Shown here: positions 13,154 through 18,952 of the stretch, piece after piece
Layout: every line of letters starts with the position of its first letter
How positions within the stretch are numbered: the stretch's first letter is position 1
DNA from: an uncultured Lachnospiraceae bacterium
GTDB lineage: Bacteria; Bacillota; Clostridia; Lachnospirales; Lachnospiraceae
Length of the DNA stretch: 18,952 nucleotides
Reading direction: 5' to 3'
NCBI GenBank assembly: GCA_902783295.1
Contig: CACZQT010000003.1
Span: 1 to 18,952 of the forward strand
Translations under genes and position numbers: made by a program
Notes under the pieces: model-generated
Told to the model about the DNA's origin: nothing
The model's database searches: none
The model's input: only the letters and a program-made list of their open reading frames with translations

Positions 13154-13807
13154 ATGAGATTATTTATTGATACGGCAAATGTAGATGAAATCCGCACGGC
13201 CAATGAGATGGGCATTATCTGCGGTGTAACGACAAACCCGTCCCTGATCGCCAAAGAGGGCAGGGATTTCCGCCAGGTGATCCAGGAGATCACTTCCATC
13301 GTAGACGGACCGATCAGCGGAGAAGTGAAGGCTACTACAACGGATGCGGAAGGTATGATCGCGGAAGGACGCGAAATCGCCGCTATCCATCCAAACATGG
13401 TGGTGAAGATCCCCATGACGGCAGAAGGCCTTAAAGCAGTGAAGGTGCTGTCAGCCGAAGGAATCCATACGAATGTTACGCTGGTATTCTCCGTAAACCA
13501 GGCTCTTCTGGCAGCCAGAGCAGGCGCTACTTATGTATCGCCTTTCGTAGGAAGGCTGGATGACATCAATATGCCCGGTGTGGATCTGATTTCCGATATC
13601 GTAGAAATGTTCGATATTCACGGTATCGAAACAGAGGTGATTGCCGCCAGCATCCGCAATACGACACATGTGACGGACTGTGCTCTGGCAGGAGCGGATA
13701 TCGCGACGGTTCCTTACAAGGTTCTTATGCAGATGGTGAAGCATCCGCTGACGGATCAGGGCATTGAAAAATTCCAGGCCGATTACAGGGCTGTTTTCGG
13801 CGACTGA
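13154..13807 (+). CDS. fsa/talC: Transaldolase / fructose-6-phosphate aldolase family (TalC/FSA)
   Basis: A 217-aa cytosolic class I aldolase. MRLFIDTANVDEIRTA and GVTTNPSLIAKEG form the first strands; the Schiff-base lysine is K85 in VVKIPMTAEGLKA; NVTLVFSVNQALLAARAG and SPFVGRLDD follow. The residue at 131 is Phe. In E. coli FSA this site is Tyr and in transaldolases it is Phe, which favours transaldolase (sedoheptulose-7-P + glyceraldehyde-3-P exchange, pentose phosphate pathway) over aldolase activity, although databases often name the family fsa. GGAGG precedes ATG 13154; in-frame codons from 13052 are in the leader. Its own promoter and terminator make it a single-gene unit. Confidence 0.92.
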   Translation: MRLFIDTANVDEIRTANEMGIICGVTTNPSLIAKEGRDFRQVIQEITSIVDGPISGEVKATTTDAEGMIAEGREIAAIHPNMVVKIPMTAEGLKAVKVLSAEGIHTNVTLVFSVNQALLAARAGATYVSPFVGRLDDINMPGVDLISDIVEMFDIHGIETEVIAASIRNTTHVTDCALAGADIATVPYKVLMQMVKHPLTDQGIEKFQADYRAVFGD

Positions 13808-13852
13808 GCCGCTGACAGGAAGCAGAGTACTCATGTTTTAGCAGGGCCCGAA

Positions 13853-13893
13853 GTCATATAAAAACGTGCAGGCACGTTTTTATATGACCTTTT
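13853..13893 (+). terminator. Rho-independent terminator after the transaldolase gene
   Basis: Perfect 17-bp arms (13853-13869 and 13872-13888) with a very short AG centre; T5 in the distal arm and CCTTTT after it. It lies 45 bp after the stop. The A/T-rich lower stem could also work from the other side. Confidence 0.88.
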
Positions 13894-13903
13894 GACCCTT
13901 ATA

Positions 13904-13928
13904 TCATCTGATGACACGTGATCACGTG
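13904..13928. promoter_or_regulatory. Two adjoining perfect palindromes before the small membrane gene
   Basis: TCATC-T-GATGA (13904-13914) is followed with no gap by CACGTGATCACGTG (13915-13928). They end 17 bp before ATG 13946. No good -10 or -35 box is seen near them, so an operator is possible but its promoter is not evident. Confidence 0.45.
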
Positions 13929-13945
13929 CAGGAAAAGAGGACGCC

Positions 13946-14233
13946 ATGACCAGCGATCCGAGGACGTTTACGAAACGGTGCAATGTTGTCTATATTGTCC
14001 TTACCCTGGGATGCGCAGCCGGTTTTATTGTTTCGTTTCTGGGAGGCGACGCAAACCTGCTGGGCTTTCCGGTGGTGTTTTTTCTGGCGGCGATCATGAA
14101 CTTTTTTACCGCCTGGCTGCGTTTCCGCAAGAATCTCCGGGGACAAAACCAGAAAGCAGCCGGTTTTCTGGCCCTGACAGGGGGGATACTGCTGCTGGTA
14201 ATCTGCTATATTTCGATACTGAACATCTGGTGA
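13946..14233 (+). CDS. Small three-helix membrane protein of unknown function
   Basis: A 95-aa protein with three predicted membrane helices: YIVLTLGCAAGFIVSFL, GFPVVFFLAAIMNFFTAWL and FLALTGGILLLVICYISIL, separated by short polar loops (RFRKNLRGQNQKAA between the second and third). The N-terminus is MTSDPRTFTKRCN. AGAGGA lies before ATG 13946, and a hairpin follows the stop. I think similar small proteins occur in Lachnospiraceae (possibly DUF6637), but I am not sure of the family. An overlapping 122-aa frame starting at 13918 is Cys/Arg-rich and looks like a shadow. Confidence 0.75.
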   Translation: MTSDPRTFTKRCNVVYIVLTLGCAAGFIVSFLGGDANLLGFPVVFFLAAIMNFFTAWLRFRKNLRGQNQKAAGFLALTGGILLLVICYISILNIW

Positions 14234-14245
14234 TGTTCCGGCGAT

Positions 14246-14285
14246 GCCGGCGGGAGACGCGCTGCGTTTCCCGCCGGCGTTCTTG
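14246..14285 (+). terminator. Probable terminator hairpin
   Basis: Fifteen-bp arms GCCGGCGGGAGACGC (14246-14260) and GCGTTTCCCGCCGGC (14264-14278), with one G-U pair and a three-base loop, followed by GTTCTT. The stem is very stable but the U-run is weak, so stopping may be incomplete and some transcription may continue into birA. Confidence 0.65.
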
Positions 14286-14359
14286 AACCTGGCTGCGCAA
14301 TGCCGTACACGACATGCAGAAATCGCAGGCGGTTTCTGGACGGAAGGGAGAAGATCCGC

Positions 14360-15337
14360 ATGAAAAAACAGATTCTGACAATGCTGCGGGAGAAGGAAGA
14401 GTATGTTTCCGGTCAGCAGATCTGTGAAACGCTGGGCGTTTCCCGGACAGCTGTCTGGAAGTGTATCTGCGCACTGAAAGAAGACGGGTACCGGATCGAT
14501 TCACAGAAAAACCGCGGATATCATCTGGAAGCTGCGCCGGATGTTCTTACAGAAGCAGAAATCGGGAGCCGCCGGAGGGATCTCTGGAAGAATGCTCCTC
14601 TGCTGGTTTTTCAGGAGACGGACTCCACCAATATTCAGGCGAACCGTCTGGCGGAGGAAGGTGCACCGGAAGGTACTCTGGTGGTGGCAGACAGGCAGAA
14701 CGGAGGAAAAGGCCGCCGTGGGCGGAGCTGGGAAACACCGTCCGGAACAGCCCTGGCCATGAGTTTCGTGCTTCGTCCTGCTTTCAGACCGGAAAAAGCG
14801 TCCATGCTGACCCTTCTGGCTGCCATGGCCGGTAAAAAGGCGGTAGAGGATCTGGCAGGAAGTGCGCCGCAGATTAAGTGGCCCAACGACCTGCTGCTTT
14901 CTTCAAGGAAAATCGCAGGCATCCTGACGGAGATGAAACTGGAGGAACAGGATATCCGTCAGATTGTGGTAGGGATCGGCTTTAACGTCAGCCAGGAATC
15001 TTTTGAGGGAGAGCTGTCCGGACGGGCTGCCTCCATTTTCCAGGCGACCGGCCGGAGAATTTCCCGTGCGGAGCTGTGCTGCCGCTTCATGGAACATTTC
15101 GGGGAAGAATATCTGAAATTCCGGGAGGAACAGAACCTGGCATTCCTGCGGGAGGAATATAATGCTTCCCTGGTAAGCCTGGGGGAGGAAGTGCGTATTC
15201 TGGAACCGTCCGGGGACTGGACCGGTATCTGCAGGGGGATTGATGCCGGCGGCGCCTTGCTGGTGGAAGCCGGCGGGAGTCTGCACAAGGTGATTTCCGG
15301 AGAAGTCAGCGTCAGGGGGGTAAACGGATATGTGTGA
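14360..15337 (+). CDS. birA: Biotin operon repressor / biotin-protein ligase BirA
   Basis: A 325-aa two-part protein. Residues 1-60 form a winged helix (SGQQICETLGVSRTAVWKCI). The ligase core then has FQETDSTN, the biotin/AMP loop NGGKGRRGRSW (114-124), KWPND (173-177) and GIGFNV, with a C-terminal SH3-like domain (GICRGIDAGGALLVEAGG). It makes biotinyl-AMP and attaches biotin to carboxylase carriers; the N-terminal helix-turn-helix allows DNA binding. I start at ATG 14360 (MKKQILTML) with GGGAG upstream, not at 14300. No clear promoter is seen. It is the first gene of a tight three-gene set with the 112-aa gene and dusB. Confidence 0.95.
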   Translation: MKKQILTMLREKEEYVSGQQICETLGVSRTAVWKCICALKEDGYRIDSQKNRGYHLEAAPDVLTEAEIGSRRRDLWKNAPLLVFQETDSTNIQANRLAEEGAPEGTLVVADRQNGGKGRRGRSWETPSGTALAMSFVLRPAFRPEKASMLTLLAAMAGKKAVEDLAGSAPQIKWPNDLLLSSRKIAGILTEMKLEEQDIRQIVVGIGFNVSQESFEGELSGRAASIFQATGRRISRAELCCRFMEHFGEEYLKFREEQNLAFLREEYNASLVSLGEEVRILEPSGDWTGICRGIDAGGALLVEAGGSLHKVISGEVSVRGVNGYV

Positions 15338-15668
15338 TCAGAAACCGGAACGGGTCGTTCTCTGCGGAGCCAGTTCTTATACGGAAAAGTTTTATTTCAA
15401 CCCGGCGTTTTCCCGCCTTCCCGAGGCGGTGAAGCAGGAACTCAAAATCCTCTGTGTCCTTTTTACGGAAGAGGCCGGCGGTGTGCTGACACTGGAATTT
15501 GACCGGCAGGGAACTCTGCTTCTGCAGGTTTCACAGGAGGATGCGGATTACCTGGTGGACGAGATCGACAGAGAACTGCGGATCCGCCGTCTGCAGGAAG
15601 AAAACAAAGACCTGCTGAACAGCCTGGAGATGTACTACCGCCTGGTTTTCATGGGAGAGGGAGTCTGA
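15330..15668 (+). CDS. Conserved 112-aa protein (DUF6145-like), unknown function
   Basis: A 112-aa soluble, acidic protein: VVLCGASSYTEKFYFNPAFS, LPEAVKQELKILCVLFTEEA, GGVLTLEFDRQGTLLLQ, and a helical, probably coiled-coil C-terminus (IDRELRIRRLQEENKDLLNS). I recall a family, DUF6145, with this look in Lachnospiraceae, also next to dusB or birA. It overlaps the birA end by 8 nt, with AGGGGGG upstream, and is followed after one base by dusB, so all three are likely translated together. No catalytic motif is seen, and a role tied to either neighbour is only a guess. Confidence 0.8.
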   Translation: MCDQKPERVVLCGASSYTEKFYFNPAFSRLPEAVKQELKILCVLFTEEAGGVLTLEFDRQGTLLLQVSQEDADYLVDEIDRELRIRRLQEENKDLLNSLEMYYRLVFMGEGV

Positions 15669-15669
15669 T

Positions 15670-16635
15670 ATGGACTTTTTCCGGATAAAAGAAAACGAAG
15701 ACGGCTCTGTGCCGCTTTTTCTGGCGCCGATGGCCGGCGTTACCGACCATGCTTTCCGCCTGCTCTGCAGGGAGCAGGGGGCGGATATCCTGGTTACGGA
15801 GATGATCAGCGCCAAGGCACTGCACTACAGGAACAAAAATACCAGAAGCCTGCTGTCGCACGAACCGGACGAAAAACCCATCGGCGTGCAGTTCTTCGGG
15901 AATGATCCGGAACTGATGGCAGAAATGGCCGTCAGACTGGAAGAGGATTTCGATTATATTGATGTGAATATGGGCTGCCCGGTGCCGAAGGTGGTTAATA
16001 ACGGAGAAGGCTCGGCCCTGATGAAGGATCCCGGAAAGGTCAGCGCTATCGTGTCCGCCATGACCCGGAAACTGCATAAGCCGCTGACAGTCAAGATCCG
16101 CCGGGGGTTTGATGAGGCTCATGCTAATGCGGTGGAAATTGCGAAACGCATAGAAGACGCAGGAGGAGCCGCTGTGGCGGTTCACGGACGGACAAGGGAG
16201 CAGTATTATACAGGACAGGCGGACTGGGATATCATACGGCAGGTGAAAGAAGCCGTAAGCATCCCGGTGATCGGAAACGGGGATATCCGCTGCGGGGAAG
16301 ACGCGAAGAGGATGCTTCAGGAAACAGGCTGCGACGGCCTGATGATCGCCCGCGCCGCCCGGGGAAATCCATGGGTCTTTGCGGAAATCAGGGCGGCGCT
16401 GGAAGGAAAGCCTGTTCCGGACAAACGTGACAGGCAGGAAATAGCCGCCATGATTCTGCGGCACGGAAGCCTGCTGGCCGGGGACAAAGGAGAGGGTATG
16501 GCCATGCGGGAGATCCGGAAACATCTGGGCTGGTATACAGCCGGCCTGCCTCATTCCGCAAGACTGCGGGAGCGAAGCCAGGGAGTAAGTACTCTGGAGG
16601 ATCTGAGAGCGTGGGTGGATCTGCTTCTTCAGTAA
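15670..16635 (+). CDS. dusB: tRNA-dihydrouridine synthase
   Basis: A 321-aa flavoprotein of the Dus family that reduces uridine to dihydrouridine in the tRNA D-loop. FMN barrel motifs: LFLAPMAGVTDHAFR near the start, TEMISAKAL, VQFFGNDPE, DVNMGCPVPKV with the catalytic cysteine C103, KIRRGF, VHGRTREQYY, PVIGNGDI, and GLMIARAARGNPW. The C-terminal helical domain (AMREIRKHLGWYTAGLPHSA) fits DusB. GGGAG precedes ATG 15670, one base after the preceding stop. Confidence 0.95.
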   Translation: MDFFRIKENEDGSVPLFLAPMAGVTDHAFRLLCREQGADILVTEMISAKALHYRNKNTRSLLSHEPDEKPIGVQFFGNDPELMAEMAVRLEEDFDYIDVNMGCPVPKVVNNGEGSALMKDPGKVSAIVSAMTRKLHKPLTVKIRRGFDEAHANAVEIAKRIEDAGGAAVAVHGRTREQYYTGQADWDIIRQVKEAVSIPVIGNGDIRCGEDAKRMLQETGCDGLMIARAARGNPWVFAEIRAALEGKPVPDKRDRQEIAAMILRHGSLLAGDKGEGMAMREIRKHLGWYTAGLPHSARLRERSQGVSTLEDLRAWVDLLLQ

Positions 16636-16698
16636 AGCAGAGAGGAAAATACAGCACCGTTTTTTCCGGAATTCGCAGTATTTCCCGAAACATTCTCA

Positions 16699-16727
16699 TT
16701 GACAACGTATAAATTCAAGGCTATAAT
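16699..16727 (+). promoter_or_regulatory. Perfect consensus sigma-A promoter for greA-lysS
   Basis: TTGACA (16699-16704), exactly 17 bp, and TATAAT (16722-16727): both boxes match the consensus in all positions. Predicted start is near 16734. Confidence 0.92.
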
Positions 16728-16733
16728 ACCCAA

Positions 16734-16880
16734 AGTTCCCGGCGGGGAGCCGGATAATCAAAAAGGTGAACAGGCGACAGGCAGATGCGGACCCAAAGCG
16801 GTGCATTTGCCTGCATTTTCGTGTATATCTGCAGGCAGAGCCGCGAAAATAAGCTGTTCGCATCATTGGGAGGAAAAATC
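16734..16880 (+). promoter_or_regulatory. Long greA leader with competing stems
   Basis: About 147 nt between the predicted start and the greA ATG. Stems seen: CCGGC/GCCGG with a five-base loop (16739-16753), GCAGATGC (16781-16788) with GCATTTGC (16803-16810, one wobble), and TGCCTGCA (16808-16815) with TGCAGGCA (16830-16837). The last two share bases and exclude each other. There is no U-run after either, so translation control or RNA stability is likelier than attenuation. I recognise no known riboswitch. Confidence 0.4.
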
Positions 16881-17363
16881 ATGGCAGAGAAAAATATCAT
16901 GACCCGGGCAGGCCTTCAGAAGGTGGAGGAAAAGCTGGAATACCTGAAAGTGGTGCGCAGACCGGAGATTTCGGAAAAGCTGCAGGAAGCAAGAGCCCAG
17001 GGCGATCTGTCAGAGAATGCAGAATATGACGCCACCATGGACGAACAGCGCGACCTGGAAGCGGAAATTGCCTCACTGGAAGAGCTGATCAAGAACGTCG
17101 AAGTCGTCGAAGCGGATGAAGTGGCAGCGGATATCATCAATGTAGGCTGCCGTGTAAGAGTACTTGCGGTAAGCTTCGGAAGCGAGATGGAGTTTGCAAT
17201 TGTCGGCTCCAATGAAGCGGACAGCCTGAAAGGAAAGATTTCTCCCGATTCTCCCATCGGCAAAGCGCTTATGGGAAAGAGAACGGGAGATCAGGTAGAG
17301 GTAGAAACCCCTGCCGGCACACAGGTGTTCGAGGTGCTGGATATCTGGAGGGATGAGAACTGA
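16881..17363 (+). CDS. greA: Transcription elongation factor GreA
   Basis: A 160-aa factor that enters the RNA polymerase secondary channel and stimulates cleavage of backtracked RNA. An N-terminal coiled coil (about 10-75) carries the acidic tip GDLSENAEYD with D42 and E45; the C-terminal domain has IVGSNEADSLKGKISPDSPI and GKALMGKRTGDQVEVETPAG. Length is standard. I start at ATG 16881 (MAEKNIMTRAGLQKVEEKL) with GGGAGG 8 bp upstream; an in-frame ATG at 16785 lies in the leader and would add a hydrophobic, Cys-containing tail foreign to GreA. It is followed after one base by lysS. Confidence 0.96.
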   Translation: MAEKNIMTRAGLQKVEEKLEYLKVVRRPEISEKLQEARAQGDLSENAEYDATMDEQRDLEAEIASLEELIKNVEVVEADEVAADIINVGCRVRVLAVSFGSEMEFAIVGSNEADSLKGKISPDSPIGKALMGKRTGDQVEVETPAGTQVFEVLDIWRDEN

Positions 17364-17364
17364 T

Positions 17365-18864
17365 ATGGGAGAACAGCAGAACAACAATACCAGGCAGGAA
17401 CCGGATCTGAACGAACAACGCAGGATCCGCCGCGAGAAGCTGCAGGCGCTGCAGGAAGCCGGAAAGGATCCTTTCCGGGTCACCAAGGTGCCGGTCAGCC
17501 ACCACAGCCTGGAGATTAAGGACCATTTTGAAGAACTGGAAGGAAAGGCGGTTTCCGTGGCAGGGCGCATGCTCTTCAAGCGCGTCATGGGGAAGGCTTC
17601 TTTCTGCAATATCCGCGATCTGGAAGGGGATATCCAGATCTATGTCGCACGTGATTCGATTGGGGAAGAACCTTATGCGGATTTCAAAAAATCCGACATC
17701 GGGGATATTCTGTGGATCAGCGGCGAAGTCTTTAAGACCAAGACCGGGGAAATCTCCATCCATGCGTCCGAGGTGCGCCTGATTTCCAAGAGCCTGCAGG
17801 TCCTTCCGGAGAAATTCCACGGCCTCACGAATACGGATCTGCGTTACCGCCAGCGGTATGTGGACCTGATCATGAATCCGGAATCGAAGGAAGTGTTCCT
17901 CAAGCGCTCCCGGATTCTCAAGGAAATCCGCCGTTTCCTGGACGGCCGCGGTTTCATGGAAGTGGAAACCCCTATCCTGGTATCGAATCCCGGCGGGGCA
18001 GCTGCCAGACCTTTTGATACCCACTATAATGCGCTGGATGAGGACGTAAAACTGCGCATTTCCCTGGAGCTGTACCTGAAGCGTCTGATCGTCGGCGGCC
18101 TGGAGAAGGTCTATGAGATCGGCCGCGTATTCCGCAACGAAGGCGTGGATACCCGTCATAATCCGGAATTTACTCTGATGGAGCTCTATCAGGCCTTTAC
18201 GGATTATGAAGGAATGATGGAACTGACGGAGAGCATGTTCCGCTATCTGGCAGAGACGGTCTGCGGCACCACAACCATCCCGTATGGGGAAGCCATGATC
18301 GACCTGGGCAAGCCTTTTGAACGGATTACCATGTCCGACGCCGTGAAGAAATATGCGGGCGTGGATTTCGACCAGGTAGAGAGCGACGAGGAAGCCAGAG
18401 CGATCGCGAAAGCGCGCGGCCTGGAGGTGGAAGACCGCTTCGTCAAGGGCAATATCATCGATCTGTTCTTTGAAGAATTCTGCGAACAGAATCTGATTCA
18501 GCCCACCTTTGTGATGGATCATCCCATCGAGATCTCCCCTCTGACCAAGAAAAAGCCGGATGATCCTTCCCGTGTGGAACGTTTTGAGCTGTTTATCTAC
18601 GGCCGCGAGATGTGCAATGCCTATTCCGAGTTAAACGATCCCATCGATCAGAGGGACCGTTTTGCCGCACAGGAAGCCGCTTTCGCGGCAGGCGATGAAG
18701 AAGCCGAGCATACGGATGAAGATTTCCTGAATGCCCTGGAGATCGGCATGCCTCCTACAGGCGGCATCGGTTACGGCATCGACCGTCTGGTCATGCTGCT
18801 CACCAACTCCCCGGCCATCCGCGATGTCATCTTCTTCCCGACGATGAAATCCATGAAAGATTGA
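17365..18864 (+). CDS. lysS: Lysyl-tRNA synthetase, class II
   Basis: A 499-aa class IIb synthetase that charges tRNA-Lys. Domains in order: a basic N-terminal helix, an OB-fold anticodon-binding domain (VSVAGRMLFKRVMGKASF, about 60-160), motif 1 (RYRQRYVDLIMNPE), motif 2 (RVFRNEGVDTRHNPEFTLME) and motif 3 (GGIGYGIDRLVMLLT). It starts at ATG 17365, one base after the greA stop, with GGAGGG inside the end of greA; ATG 17353 is too close to that site. The greA-lysS pair is a common order in Clostridia. The protein is complete at MKSMKD. Confidence 0.97.
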   Translation: MGEQQNNNTRQEPDLNEQRRIRREKLQALQEAGKDPFRVTKVPVSHHSLEIKDHFEELEGKAVSVAGRMLFKRVMGKASFCNIRDLEGDIQIYVARDSIGEEPYADFKKSDIGDILWISGEVFKTKTGEISIHASEVRLISKSLQVLPEKFHGLTNTDLRYRQRYVDLIMNPESKEVFLKRSRILKEIRRFLDGRGFMEVETPILVSNPGGAAARPFDTHYNALDEDVKLRISLELYLKRLIVGGLEKVYEIGRVFRNEGVDTRHNPEFTLMELYQAFTDYEGMMELTESMFRYLAETVCGTTTIPYGEAMIDLGKPFERITMSDAVKKYAGVDFDQVESDEEARAIAKARGLEVEDRFVKGNIIDLFFEEFCEQNLIQPTFVMDHPIEISPLTKKKPDDPSRVERFELFIYGREMCNAYSELNDPIDQRDRFAAQEAAFAAGDEEAEHTDEDFLNALEIGMPPTGGIGYGIDRLVMLLTNSPAIRDVIFFPTMKSMKD

Positions 18865-18875
18865 TGTTTTCACTG

Positions 18876-18904
18876 TTGACAAAAGCAGAAAAGTCATGTA
18901 GAAT
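18876..18904 (+). promoter_or_regulatory. Strong sigma-A promoter pointing out of the window
   Basis: TTGACA (18876-18881), a 17-bp spacer and TAGAAT (18899-18904). It begins 11 bp after the lysS stop and drives something beyond the window end. Just after it are competing repeats: ATCCA (18903-18907) with TGGAT (18916-18920), AGTGGA (18914-18919) with TCCACT (18935-18940), and TGGAC/GTCCA (18922-18938). No lysS terminator is seen before it. Confidence 0.75.
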
Positions 18905-18952
18905 CCATTTTCAAGTGGATTTGGACTAAACAGGTCCACTAAAAAGATCAAA

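Noticed and set aside
16641..16690. Terminator after dusB
   Set aside because: There is a T6 run and partial repeats (GGAAAATAC with GTATTTCCC), but no stable stem sits directly before the T-run.

Overview
The window looks like a chromosomal segment of a GC-rich, Gram-positive anaerobic Clostridium, most probably Lachnospiraceae. The basis is strong Shine-Dalgarno sites, compact operons, a Tad pilus locus with no secretin or other outer-membrane parts, and small proteins that I recall as typical of that family (the Flp1-like pilin, and the 112-aa protein between birA and dusB). This placement rests on family knowledge, not on a search.

Layout: (1) 1-354 has no gene. It holds a series of short hairpins, mostly with five-base loops, and then candidate promoters. 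(2) 355-2606 has an MTA/SAH-type deaminase and a convergent LysR regulator that share a perfect 29-bp terminator hairpin. (3) 2607-12319 is a Tad (type IVb / Flp) pilus assembly locus, all on the plus strand: a degenerate TadZ/CpaE-like protein, the CpaF motor ATPase, TadB, TadC, a 57-aa Flp prepilin, a large DUF5702-like pseudopilin, a TadE-like protein with two Cys/His modules, a minimal prepilin peptidase, a small TadE-like pseudopilin, and a membrane-anchored FHA protein. (4) 12320-13016 is a rhomboid protease gene with its own promoter. (5) 13017-18864 is housekeeping: a transaldolase (TalC/FSA family), a small membrane protein, birA with a 112-aa gene and dusB, and then greA-lysS behind a perfect consensus sigma-A promoter. 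A further strong promoter at 18876 points out of the window.

The Tad genes form a working set. The peptidase would mature the Flp pilin and probably the pseudopilins. CpaF would power the TadB/TadC platform. The TadZ-like protein would place the machine. The FHA protein could tie it to Ser/Thr phosphorylation. The most interesting local signals are: a near-identical 50-bp promoter module used twice, before the TadZ-like gene and before cpaF, each followed by a hairpin-rich leader; non-ATG starts concentrated in the pilus genes; a cpaF/tadB junction where tadB has no usual start codon at its expected position; and a TadE-like protein with a duplicated putative metal-binding module. I did not find an obviously unknown defence, CRISPR or mobile system.
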